Of a stretch of 64,000 nt of DNA, positions 17,496-26,532 are shown one piece after another. Position numbers and translations under genes: made by a program. How positions within the stretch are numbered: position 1 is the stretch's first letter; each line of letters opens with the position of its first letter. This DNA comes from Ammoniphilus sp. CFH 90114 (lineage in GTDB: Bacteria; Bacillota; Bacilli; Aneurinibacillales; RAOX-1), in assembly GCF_004123195.1 (NCBI RefSeq), contig NZ_SDLI01000010.1, positions 1 to 64,000 of the forward strand, read 5' to 3'. Under the pieces are notes generated by a model. The model worked only from the letters and a program-made list of their open reading frames with translations, did no database searches and was not told the DNA's origin.

Positions 17496-18361
17496 TTATC
17501 GTATTTTCTTTAAAGCATAACTATTAAATCCGTTTACCTCCAGGGTGATAAATATGAACTTCCATTTGTTTATATTACAAAACTCATGCACAGCCTCAAT
17601 AACACCAAATCGACGATGATATACATAATCCCATTTGGCGTAATCATGCCCCGCAATTATTCCGTCTTTCTTTACTTTAGATTTGGATACTTCTAATTCT
17701 CCTTTAGGACTTCATAATCATGATGAGTATCAATATATACCCAATCAAAATATTCATTATTAAAGCTATTCAGTACTTCTTTTGAATCTCCTCTAATTAC
17801 TTCAATTATCCCAGCCTCAATTTGCTTCTTGAATCTGTTTAACACAGAAACATATTTTTCTTCTTCATTTTCCCATAAGTCTATTAGATATAGTTTCTTT
17901 GGATTATTGGTTTCTAATATTTTCTCAGCAAAGTCACCCAAAAAAACGCCTACCTCTGCAACTATACCGTTTTTAGGAAGTCTTCCTAACAATTCATACC
18001 TATCAGTTAAGGGTTCACATCCTTCCAAATGTATATCTTTTAGGCTATACGTTGGATAACCAGGATCAATTAATTCTTTTGGATCGACTAAAAACTGTTC
18101 AATTATTTGAAAAGGTATATATTTCGCCTCATCTATACTTGAAATATATTCATGCGCATCAACAAAACTAGTTCCTACTATAACTAAATACTTTTTTAGA
18201 AGTTCTTCATTCCCTATTAACGCTTTAACCGGTATCCCTAGTAGTTCACCCACCTTATTTGGATCCTTATCTATAAAGCAAACAATATTCTAAAAGCCTG
18301 AAAAAGCCTTGTAAGCCCTTATTCCACCATAACCTGCACCATAAATAATAGCCTCTTGCAT
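17496..18361 (-). pseudogene. Broken Rossmann-module / class I methyltransferase gene (nonsense + frameshift)
   Basis: Reading from ATG 18359-18361 (GGGAGG seven bases upstream) gives MQEAIIYGAGYGGIRAYKAF, then an in-frame TAG at 18290-18292, then NIVCFIDKDPNKVGELLG in the same frame. The SAM-binding core follows (GIVAEVGVFLGDFAE, then LYLIDLWE, then FDWVYIDTHHDYE). Near 17700 the frame stops at LKEN. Adding one G there (GGAG to GGAGG) restores LKEELEVSKSK and a normal C-terminus (KKDGIIAGHDYAKWDYVYH) ending at TAA 17496-17498. The intact form would be about 288 aa. The middle can still be read from a GTG at 18253 (186 aa), but it lacks both ends. Two independent lesions suggest decay; sequencing error cannot be excluded. 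Confidence 0.85.
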
Positions 18362-18396
18362 ATTCGTCCTCCCTCACACAAATAGATCTAAGTTTT

Positions 18397-19410
18397 TTAC
18401 AGAATTTTCACAGAAACCTGCTGGCCTTTGCTAACATACCCAATAAATTCAAAACTTTTTCCAGACTCCTCTATAAATTCTATAAACGCTTTATACTCAC
18501 CGTTTTTCCAATTAGGAAAATTAAAAAACTCATCAAATTGAATGACAGTGCCAGAGACGATTCTGTCTCCAAGCTCTTTGAAAATAACCTTAGTGGAAGA
18601 ATATAAATCACAGTCTATATGGATAAAAGCACACCGACGAACGTCGTCGCCTTTAAACAGTGGTAACGTGTCATTAAACCAACCTTTTACTAATTTAACA
18701 TTTTCATTTACAACTGGGAGATTAGATAAAGCAAAAGTACCTTTTTCGAATCCCGGCATCCAGGTTTCAGGTAATCCCTCAAAAGAATCAAAACCTATAA
18801 TTTGTTCCTGCGTTTTGAGTGAGGAAATAAAATTTATCGACACTCCCTGAAATACTCCGAATTCAAGGAAACTTCCAGAAAGAGAAACACAGTTTAAAGA
18901 TTCTTTCAACAGTTCATACTTATCCTCAAACTGCCTAACATCCATCATATTTTCTAGAACAAAATTTGCAGTCTCTTCCAATGAAATTTTGTATAACTGC
19001 ATGTTAATATCTTGGCAGTGACTAATAAAATAATTGTTTTGAATATATTCAAATTGCATTTTTAAGTGGGCATCTATATCAGCCAATACAAGTTCATAAT
19101 TTTTAGTCTGGAATCCATAAGTTTCAAGCTGTTTTGCTACTTGTTTCGTGTCGGTTAATGAAACTAATACTAAACAACAAGAAGGATCGTATTGCATTAG
19201 AATATCTGGCGAAGTAACCTTCACATTCTCGATCAGCTCATCCCATTTATTAGGATCGTTATCTAGAATATTAACCGTTTTTACATCAAGCTTATTTAGT
19301 ACCTTTATTGTTTCACTACCACCTTTTCCTGCACCAAAAACAAAAACCTGCTTTTCTCTTAATGTAACTAGCCTTTTCAAACAATATTCCTGTATTAGAT
19401 AGTATAACAT
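18397..19410 (-). CDS. TylF/MycF-like methyltransferase with N-terminal Rossmann-like module
   Basis: 337 aa. The N-terminal module has QVFVFGAGKGGSETI (residues 21-35) and VNILDNDPNKWDELI, then VLVSLTD, like its broken neighbour. The C-terminal macrocin-O-methyltransferase (TylF) domain begins at about 170. It has GSFLEFGVFQGVSINFI (SAM site), IGFDSFEGLPE and HIDCDLYSSTK, the last with the acidic residues that bind metal in TylF enzymes. It likely O-methylates a sugar of the flagellar glycan. It lies between the GT2 genes and the methyltransferase pseudogene on the same strand. Confidence 0.8.
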   Translation of the reverse strand: MLYYLIQEYCLKRLVTLREKQVFVFGAGKGGSETIKVLNKLDVKTVNILDNDPNKWDELIENVKVTSPDILMQYDPSCCLVLVSLTDTKQVAKQLETYGFQTKNYELVLADIDAHLKMQFEYIQNNYFISHCQDINMQLYKISLEETANFVLENMMDVRQFEDKYELLKESLNCVSLSGSFLEFGVFQGVSINFISSLKTQEQIIGFDSFEGLPETWMPGFEKGTFALSNLPVVNENVKLVKGWFNDTLPLFKGDDVRRCAFIHIDCDLYSSTKVIFKELGDRIVSGTVIQFDEFFNFPNWKNGEYKAFIEFIEESGKSFEFIGYVSKGQQVSVKIL

Positions 19411-19462
19411 TAGAAAGCTCCTCTACAATTAATATTAACGTTAATACAAGTTATAACCTTTC

Positions 19463-20800
19463 TTATTTAGTATTCTCAAAAACTCTTCTACACTGAAGCA
19501 GCCGTTCTGTATACAAAAGTCCCATTGTTGAACGCATATATGACAAAAGGATTATAATCTGGTTGATTTGATCCTTATTATCCCTTAAGTCTACAACGTT
19601 CAGATATTCATCAACTACAACTAACCCTGAAACTTCGGCTGGAGTTTCTAATATATGCGTAGATAAATAAACAATAAAAGTGTTTTCATTCACTTCCTTA
19701 TGAATATGAGCTAACTGTCTATTAATATCAGATACATTAACATATACTAATTGATAGTCAATCTCTTTATCACGGGCATAAATTCTAATTCTATCATCAT
19801 TTATATTAATACTACAATCCGCTATAGCAATTATTTGAGTACTTCCATTAATATACAAAGACAGGAGATCTTTAGTAGAGCTCTCACGCTTAAATATTCT
19901 ATTTTCTGTTGCTTCGCCGAGCATACCATTCAATGCATCTTCATATGCCATAAAAAGCGTATTTGCAACGCTGTGAATCCCTTTTAAACTACCAAAGTAC
20001 AATGCTTTTGACCAATTGGTAACCATCCATTCTGCTAAAGCTGGAAGCTTGTCTTTATCCAGGTATCTCATAAAAAAGTTGACTTTGTTTCTAGACAAGT
20101 AGTATTGCGGAAAAGTAGTATCATGAAAACCAATTCCAGCCTTATGCCACACTTTTGCATTAGAGCAAGCAGTTACCTTAAACCCAGACTTCTTAAATTT
20201 GTAACACCACTCAATGTCATCCCAGTGGATAAACAAACTTGAATCCATTAATCCAACTTTAAATATAGCTTCTGTCCGAACCAAAGCACAACACGCTGGA
20301 ACATAGTCACATTCAATGAGTTCGGGAAGGTTGCAAGGAGACATGACATCCTTATAAAGTGGAGCAACCTCAAACTTTTCCCAATCAATCATCGCACCCA
20401 TTTCCTGCAGTTGGTTAGGGCTATCCATTTTATAAATGGCTGAACCCGTTACAGCTATTGATTCATCACTCTCCATATTTTCCAATAGGACGTCCAATAC
20501 TCTTTTGTCTAACCGAACATCATTATCAAGTAATAATATGTATCGGTGCCCACCTTTAATAGCTTCCTCTAATCCTCGATTGAATCCCCCAGCACCGCCT
20601 AAATTTTTTGAGTTAATTAGTAAATTGATTTTACTATCAAAACGTTTAGTTACTAATTCTGGCGCTCCATCAGTGGAAGCATTATCAACAACATAAATCT
20701 CAAAATCCTGATAATCTAATTCAAGTATAGACTCAATACACGAAACAAGGTATTCCTTCTTATTGTAATTGCATATAACAATTCCAACATTTGCTCTCAA
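19463..20800 (-). CDS. GT2 family glycosyltransferase with C-terminal extension
   Basis: 445 aa. Residues 1-260 are a rhamnosyltransferase-like GT-A domain: VGIVICNYNKKEYLVSC, VVDNASTDGAPELV, NLGGAGGFNRG and the metal site LLDNDVRL, then FIHWDDIEWCYKF. The last 150 residues are a separate, unassigned region, possibly sugar- or partner-binding. It is a paralogue of the next gene upstream, about the same length and with the same LGGAGGFN and WDDIE(W/F) motifs. The two genes are four bases apart. Intact here, unlike the paralogue. Confidence 0.85.
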   Translation of the reverse strand: MRANVGIVICNYNKKEYLVSCIESILELDYQDFEIYVVDNASTDGAPELVTKRFDSKINLLINSKNLGGAGGFNRGLEEAIKGGHRYILLLDNDVRLDKRVLDVLLENMESDESIAVTGSAIYKMDSPNQLQEMGAMIDWEKFEVAPLYKDVMSPCNLPELIECDYVPACCALVRTEAIFKVGLMDSSLFIHWDDIEWCYKFKKSGFKVTACSNAKVWHKAGIGFHDTTFPQYYLSRNKVNFFMRYLDKDKLPALAEWMVTNWSKALYFGSLKGIHSVANTLFMAYEDALNGMLGEATENRIFKRESSTKDLLSLYINGSTQIIAIADCSININDDRIRIYARDKEIDYQLVYVNVSDINRQLAHIHKEVNENTFIVYLSTHILETPAEVSGLVVVDEYLNVVDLRDNKDQINQIIILLSYMRSTMGLLYTERLLQCRRVFENTK

Positions 20801-20804
20801 AGGT

Positions 20805-22182
20805 CTATCCTCCTAGGTTTAACTTTTTTTTAAACTCTTTAAGCTCCAACTGTAATACCGGAAACCAAATATTAATAAATGCTTGATAAACGGCGTCATA
20901 ATTCTTCAAATTTATTCTATCTTCCTGAGAACTTACAACATTAAAGTAGCTGTCTACATAGAAATCAATATCTTCCCTTATTTCATTCCTAATATTTACA
21001 ATATGATCCGTAGTTTGACAAAGTAAAACATCCTTACCACAATGGGGGTAATCAGAAGGAATGATATTAACAGTGGGAAACTGCTGCTTGAGTTCCTCTA
21101 TATTATGCCGAAAAGACCGTATAGTTATCATCATATCTATGCTTTGTGATTTAATATATTTAATCAATACATGCAAAAAAGCACATTCACTAGTCTCGAT
21201 AACCTCGATAGCCTTATAATTATTAATTATTAAATCCAAGGGATTCCTATAGCTTTCACGGTGATGAATTCTCGCTTCTTGTGCTTTGCCTCGGATTCCT
21301 TGTAAACTATCTCTGAAAGAGGTTATTATCGTTTGTGCAATTTTGAACTGACCTTTATAGGCGGAAAAATAAACTGCTTGGAATGCTTCTTTTAGTATTT
21401 TTTGCCCAAAGTCATTTAGCTGATCATTAGTTAAATATTTTACAAAGAAGTGAATGCGATTTCTCCAGAAGTAGTAAGTCCCGAAAGTTGTTTGACGATC
21501 ACTTACGCCCATCTTATGCCAAGCCTTTGATTTACCGTATGCTATAACACGCTGACCCTTACTCTTCATTTTATAAAAGAATTCGATATCATCCCAGTAA
21601 ATAAAATAACCTTCATCCATCAACCCTGTATTAACGATAGCATCGACCCGTATCATCACAGAACACGCGGGGACATAGTCACAATCAATAATCTCTGGGA
21701 TAGCTCCGTGGTCATTAGCACCTTTATAATGGGGCCGAATATAGTAATTATTCCAATCTATATCTGAACCCATTTCCTGTAAACACCCAGGTTGATAATA
21801 TGAATACAACTTTGATCCTATTGCTGCTATATCATCGTGCTCTTCCATATACTCATAAGAAGAACCAATAGCATCAAAATCTAACTCCACATCATTGTCA
21901 AGCAAATGAATGTATTTATGCCCATTCTGTATTGCTATTTTTATTCCCGCATTAAATCCACCTGAACCACCTTTATTCTCGCTATTTAGGATCAAGCAGA
22001 CTGAGTCTTTATATAATTTATTAATCCATTCTACTGAATCATCCTCAGATGCATTATCCACAACATATATTTCAAATTTATTAAAGTTAGATTTAATAAC
22101 TGAATTGATACAATTAATAACATCATCCCGTTTATTCCAATTACAAATAACTATAGCTACTGGATTAACTATTCTCGCTCAC
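20805..22182 (-). pseudogene. GT2 family glycosyltransferase with a damaged start
   Basis: The body (VVDNASEDDS, NKGGSGGFNAG, LLDNDVEL, FIYWDDIEFFYKM, then a C-terminal extension) is a close paralogue of the neighbouring GT2. The first ATG in frame (22061) would cut off about 37 residues. Upstream DNA in the same frame encodes VNPVAIVICNWNKRDDV, the normal GT2 N-terminus, but has no usual start. At 22170-22172, seven bases after AGGGGTGA, the codon is ATA where ATG is expected. Alternatively, a GTG at 22180-22182 would be right if one A near 22172 were removed. So either the start codon mutated, a base was inserted, or ATA is used inefficiently. Confidence 0.7.
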
Positions 22183-22188
22183 CCCTGA

Positions 22189-22893
22189 TTATATTAATTC
22201 ATCTAAAGAATTAACTACTATATCTGCTTCATACACTCGATCTAATTGAATCTTCATATGGTCTCCAGTAGGTCTAACCACTCTAATTGTATACATTCCC
22301 AATTCCCGTGCCGTAACGAAATCCTTATGTGGATTATCTCCGATGTAAACACACTCTGAAGGTTCAAGGTTTATTCTTTCAGCAATTATTTGATAAGGAA
22401 CGGGGCTTGGCTTCCAACACTCTCTACCAAGATCATCAGTTACAACCATATGTTCCGTTTCAAACCATTTCGATAACTCTACAGCTTTAATCTTCCTCCA
22501 TTGCACCCCTTTATCCCCGTCCGTGATAATTCCTCTATTTAAACGTTTAAACTTCAAATAGTTGAGCAATCTTTCAGCATCAGGATAAAGACTTAGATTC
22601 TCGGGTACGTGTTGCCGATAGGTATTAACCAGCAATGAGATATCTTTTTCAATACCATACCGTCTACAAACCACATCAAAGATTTGACCACGCCCGTTTT
22701 GCTTCCACTCTTCTACCATATCTTCATAGATTGCATGTTCTAAGTGCTCATGAGGATAATTCCGCCTATATGTTTCACTTAACTCCCTTGCCACCGCTCG
22801 AAACCCAGACCGTACATAATCGTGCTCACAATATAACGTATCGTCCAAGTCAAAGATATATCCTTTTATATGAGGTTTTCCTCTAAAAGCCAC
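22189..22893 (-). CDS. HAD-superfamily hydrolase
   Basis: 234 aa with all HAD motifs: D15-x-D17-x-T in FDLDDTLY, a Ser/Thr motif in GIITDGDKG, Lys in CWKPSPVPYQ and the acidic pair in YIGDNPHKD. The cap is helical (C1 type). HAD proteins in glycan clusters are usually sugar-phosphate phosphatases. It overlaps pseB by 28 bp, a tight coupling that suggests a role in the same nucleotide-sugar pathway. It is not homologous to PseG, which has a glycosyltransferase-like fold, but it could act on a phosphorylated intermediate. The substrate is unknown. Confidence 0.8.
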   Translation of the reverse strand: MAFRGKPHIKGYIFDLDDTLYCEHDYVRSGFRAVARELSETYRRNYPHEHLEHAIYEDMVEEWKQNGRGQIFDVVCRRYGIEKDISLLVNTYRQHVPENLSLYPDAERLLNYLKFKRLNRGIITDGDKGVQWRKIKAVELSKWFETEHMVVTDDLGRECWKPSPVPYQIIAERINLEPSECVYIGDNPHKDFVTARELGMYTIRVVRPTGDHMKIQLDRVYEADIVVNSLDELI

Positions 22894-23867
22894 TTTCTCA
22901 ACACTTCTTTCTCAATGCACTCCTCCTGGAATAAAGAAGGGACAAAAGACTGACTTGGCTTTGCTTCAGAATAATTTCTCGTTTGATCAGCAAAGCTAGA
23001 TGGAATGATGAACATATCCGGAGTCTCTAGAGCATGTCTTTGCTCATCCTCCGTCATCAATTCCTCATACATTTTTTCACCAGGTCTTAACCCAATCTCT
23101 TGAACCTGAATTGGAACAGTAATGTTATATTTTTTAGAAACCTCTTCAATCATCACTTCCACCAAATCAGATATTCTGACAATCGGCATTTTCAGTACGA
23201 ATACTTCTCCCCCTTGGGCCACCTCATTGGCGTGCAGCATGAGAGAAATAGCTTGAGAGGGAGTCATCATATACCGTTGAATATTCCTACTTGTTACAGT
23301 AACTACGTGCCTTTCAAGAATTTGCTTTTTAAATAGCGGAATCACCGACCCCCTTGACCCCATCACATTCCCAAACCGAACAGAGGAAAAAATCGTTGAT
23401 TTTGGTCCCTTCTGATACTCCGCAGCAGAAATCAGTCTTTCCGCCATTAATTTGGTTGCTCCGTAGGTGTTCGTTGGCGATATGGCTTTATCCGTACTTG
23501 TAAACAAAACCTTTTTTACTCCGGCCTGTATGGCTGCCTGAATGACATTTTGTGTTCCGATCACGTTAGTCTGAACCGCTTCAAAAGGATTGTACTCACA
23601 AGCCGGAACATGCTTCATCGCTGCAGCATGAAAGACGATATCAATTCCTTCCATCGCCCGTAGTACCCTCTGATAATCGCGCACATCCCCAATTAAATAC
23701 CTTAGGTTCCGATGTTCATACATCTCCTGTTGCAGTTCAAACTGTTTATGCTCATCCCGGCTAAATATACGAACAACAGTTGGATGCTCCTGAAGAACTC
23801 GCCTTACCAGATACTGGCCAATCGTTCCTGAACCACCAATAATGAGGATCTTTTTGCTTTTATACAT
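22866..23867 (-). CDS. pseB: PseB-type UDP-GlcNAc 4,6-dehydratase / 5-epimerase
   Basis: 333-aa polysaccharide-biosynthesis SDR. The Rossmann motif GGSGTIG is at 11-17 and AAAMKHVPACEYNPFEAV is the family signature. The catalytic residues are D126-K127 in TSTDKAISPTN and Y135-x3-K139 in TYGATK, the PseB arrangement. It makes UDP-4-keto-6-deoxy-L-AltNAc, the first intermediate to pseudaminic acid, from UDP-GlcNAc. The retaining, legionaminic-type dehydratases are usually longer, so the inverting PseB type is favoured. It lies directly downstream of maf. The partner pseC is 17 kb away at the far end of the island. Confidence 0.88.
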   Translation of the reverse strand: MYKSKKILIIGGSGTIGQYLVRRVLQEHPTVVRIFSRDEHKQFELQQEMYEHRNLRYLIGDVRDYQRVLRAMEGIDIVFHAAAMKHVPACEYNPFEAVQTNVIGTQNVIQAAIQAGVKKVLFTSTDKAISPTNTYGATKLMAERLISAAEYQKGPKSTIFSSVRFGNVMGSRGSVIPLFKKQILERHVVTVTSRNIQRYMMTPSQAISLMLHANEVAQGGEVFVLKMPIVRISDLVEVMIEEVSKKYNITVPIQVQEIGLRPGEKMYEELMTEDEQRHALETPDMFIIPSSFADQTRNYSEAKPSQSFVPSLFQEECIEKEVLRKWLLEENLI

Positions 23868-23934
23868 AGTAATTGTCTATAAACTCCTTCCCACTCTCCC
23901 AACTTGAATTACTATAATAGTTTGGGACCATCTT

Positions 23935-25803
23935 CTACCTATTAGCAGTTACAATTTTTATATCTACACTGTCTTTTATTGTTTCCTGCATCTCCCTAAA
24001 AATAGGATTCACATGATCTAGATCCTTTTTACACCCATAAAGAAATTTCCCAAACTCCCCTATCACCTTTTCAACCTTATTAGGAAGATTATTCTCAAAA
24101 CGAATTTCCGTAATATGTTTCGTTAGAAGTTCCAGTTGAACACGATTCATCGGCTTTAAAAATACCAAGAAAAATGAATTGTTCATGATGCGACGGATCA
24201 CTTTATCGAACTCGGTAAATTTCTTTTCTAATTTATTAAGCTTATTATTTCCCTTCAAACGATTCATGTCTATGAATAATTCATCAACCTGGTTTAAGAG
24301 TTGAAGTAATTCCTCATACTCAGTCTCCATAAGTTCAGCTTGCTGTCTGATCGTTCGCTTGACAGAAAGCAGATCCGACTTAAACCACTCTTCCTCGACC
24401 ACTTTATTTTTCAGCCTATTGTAGATAACTTCCTCCAATGGCTGAAAAGCTGTTCCGCGGATCCTTGCTCCACCCTTTGTTGTATTAATTACTTCATATC
24501 CCGCATGGTGACTAAGGTGCATTTCTAGTTCCGTACGCATCCTGTTGAATTCCTCGCTTGTATTAACTAGATTGCCGTAAACATCCTCAACAAGATCGGT
24601 TTGTTTTAACTGGTGCTCGTAGGGTTGATAATCTATTCCCGTTGCATAATACTGATTGTTTTTGAAAGCTAGGTTCTGTCCAACTAATATGATAGGTGTG
24701 CACTCCATTTTGATTAACAATTGCAAGGTAACTACAGCTATCGTTGGTGCATCAAATATCACTTCATCAGACGGTACATTATTGATATAGAATGGAGTAA
24801 TCGTATCCTGATTCATAGTCATATGAAGCAGAGGACCCGTATAGCGCTTAACAGTTTCGGAACAAACACTTGTCCCATAGATTAAAGGTATCGATTTGAT
24901 CTCTTTGGAGACCACTTTTTCAAACACATGGAAGTTATGCGGCTGCGGATCATAGGTACAAGCGGCATCGGGAAAAATTCCGTATTCTACTAAAGCATTA
25001 ATCGCCGAGCCAACAGAAAAAATATAGGCCAATCCATTCTCTTTAATGTATCTCAGATTTACGATTTCTTCTTGAAGTGATGGCCCCGCCGCAACCAGAA
25101 TCGCTGGCTTCTTCTCAAAATATCTTTTTTTCTCAGTGAGGATATTGGGCGTAAACATTGTCTGACTAAAATTCAGCATGCTATTGATTGTCCAAAGCTT
25201 TTCAAAGGCTTGATCTGCATTCATTGAAAACTGCTTCGTGCTAAGCAGTTCTGTGAATTCGTTTGTAAAGTCTTCGTATGTTTCGGAAAATGCCCTCTCA
25301 TAGCCAGGTAGTGGAATAAATAATACCTTCTCTTTCACTTGCTCCAAAAATTGCTTAAAAAAACGTGCACGATCACCTTTTTCCAATTCGATGTATATGT
25401 CTTGCAAGAGTTTACCCCATTTTTCTCTTAATGACTGGTTGGACAAGAAATGATAGAAAATCGTCCCGTTTGGTTCATAAATGGTGAAAGGTAAGTTAAA
25501 CTTTTTAACAAACCTTTCGATGTGATAACCCAAACCCGTACCATAAAATAATACGTGTTTGTATTTCCTTAGTTCCTCTTCACTATATTGATTTACAAAC
25601 CGTTCTGCTTCATTTAGTGGATCATACTTGCTATGTATGAAGTAGCTTTGTTGATCTCGTTCAACACAAATTGTTGGAAGCCCACTTCGGCTATCCTCAA
25701 TTTTAACCCCGTTATCCAGACCTTCTTCTTCCAAACGTTTCATCTTTTCCCAAACCAAGGGGTGATTTCGTTTAAGAATTTGTATATTATCAATCAATAT
25801 CAT
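23935..25803 (-). CDS. maf: Motility accessory factor (Maf) flagellin glycosyltransferase
   Basis: About 622 aa from ATG 25801-25803 (MILIDNIQIL), preferred because AAGAGG lies nine bases upstream; an earlier GTG would overlap the previous gene. An N-terminal Rossmann-like region has HVLFYGTGLGYHIERF, and the central MAF/DUF115 domain has ILVAAGPSLQEE and ILVGQNLAF. The C-terminus is helical. Maf proteins transfer pseudaminic or related nonulosonic acids from the CMP sugar to Ser/Thr of flagellin in the cytoplasm. The gene is the first enzyme gene downstream of hag and lies between a helical protein gene and pseB, exactly where its donor pathway starts. Confidence 0.9.
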   Translation of the reverse strand: MILIDNIQILKRNHPLVWEKMKRLEEEGLDNGVKIEDSRSGLPTICVERDQQSYFIHSKYDPLNEAERFVNQYSEEELRKYKHVLFYGTGLGYHIERFVKKFNLPFTIYEPNGTIFYHFLSNQSLREKWGKLLQDIYIELEKGDRARFFKQFLEQVKEKVLFIPLPGYERAFSETYEDFTNEFTELLSTKQFSMNADQAFEKLWTINSMLNFSQTMFTPNILTEKKRYFEKKPAILVAAGPSLQEEIVNLRYIKENGLAYIFSVGSAINALVEYGIFPDAACTYDPQPHNFHVFEKVVSKEIKSIPLIYGTSVCSETVKRYTGPLLHMTMNQDTITPFYINNVPSDEVIFDAPTIAVVTLQLLIKMECTPIILVGQNLAFKNNQYYATGIDYQPYEHQLKQTDLVEDVYGNLVNTSEEFNRMRTELEMHLSHHAGYEVINTTKGGARIRGTAFQPLEEVIYNRLKNKVVEEEWFKSDLLSVKRTIRQQAELMETEYEELLQLLNQVDELFIDMNRLKGNNKLNKLEKKFTEFDKVIRRIMNNSFFLVFLKPMNRVQLELLTKHITEIRFENNLPNKVEKVIGEFGKFLYGCKKDLDHVNPIFREMQETIKDSVDIKIVTANR

Positions 25804-25807
25804 CGCA

Positions 25808-26398
25808 TTATACCTCTTGAACGACACTTGTTTTTAGTTTGTTTAGAAGTTGCTCCAATAATGGAACAATCTCATAAGTTAGGATATCCCCCACCAGAGT
25901 GAAGTCAGAGCTACTGACCGCTTCTTCAAGTTTCGCTAGCTCGTTCAACACTTTTTGATTTATGGTTAGAATTTGCTCCAAATTATCATTCAGTTTTTGA
26001 TTCCCCTTCATTAATGAAAACGTATCGCTTATCCACTGCAATCCTTCTAAGAACTGCTCAAACTTGCCCCATGTTTGATTATTAGGTCCTTGATAAAATT
26101 CATCACTTAGACCATTAAGCTCAGGAATGGCCCGTTCTAGATAATCTGCAGTTGACTTTAATATTTGATTTCCCATTTCCTCAATGGTTTGCAACACAAC
26201 TTCAATTATTTGTATGCTTTCTATCCGCTCATGAATATATCCATTATAGTCCTCAAATACCTCTATACCATCTATAATCATTGAGCTAAGAGAGAGATTC
26301 GAGTCTCTTGTTAATTGACCAATTTCTTTGAATAACTGTTCAAGCCCCTTTACCTCATTAGGGATGATAAAACTTTCTCCTAATAGCTTTACGAGCAC
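25808..26398 (-). CDS. Helical protein of unknown function paired with maf
   Basis: 196 aa, not recognised. It is predicted to be almost entirely helical, acidic and without a signal peptide or membrane segment, with heptad-like L/I spacing at about 125-190 (LNDNLEQILTINQKVLNELAKLEE, cited as a leucine pattern). Translation starts at GTG 26396-26398 with GGAGG seven bases upstream. The stop is four bases from the maf ATG, so the two are probably translated together. It lies between hag and maf. A role as a Maf partner, a flagellin-presenting factor or an export-timing factor is possible but inferred from position only. Confidence 0.7.
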   Translation of the reverse strand: MLVKLLGESFIIPNEVKGLEQLFKEIGQLTRDSNLSLSSMIIDGIEVFEDYNGYIHERIESIQIIEVVLQTIEEMGNQILKSTADYLERAIPELNGLSDEFYQGPNNQTWGKFEQFLEGLQWISDTFSLMKGNQKLNDNLEQILTINQKVLNELAKLEEAVSSSDFTLVGDILTYEIVPLLEQLLNKLKTSVVQEV

Positions 26399-26493
26399 AC
26401 AAATTCCTCCGATCTTTTTATCCTAATATCATTATCGGCTAATTTACTACAAATTTCGAGGGCAATCGATGGAATTCGTGGAAAAAATATAGA

Positions 26494-26524
26494 AAAGAGA
26501 CCTTAGCGAATGTAAGGTCCCTGT
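26494..26524 (-). terminator. Terminator of hag
   Basis: Minus-strand stem GGGACCTTA/TAAGGTCTC with a six-base loop, followed by TTTTC and more Ts. It begins just after the flagellin stop and separates the highly expressed hag from the glycosylation genes. Confidence 0.85.
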
Positions 26525-26532
26525 TCTTAAAA

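Noticed and set aside
17496-22182. Explaining the three lesions solely as sequencing errors
   Set aside because: Not proven either way. One is a nonsense codon, one probably a start-codon substitution and one a deletion outside a long homopolymer, and no other gene in the window shows damage, so real decay is favoured while re-sequencing is still needed.
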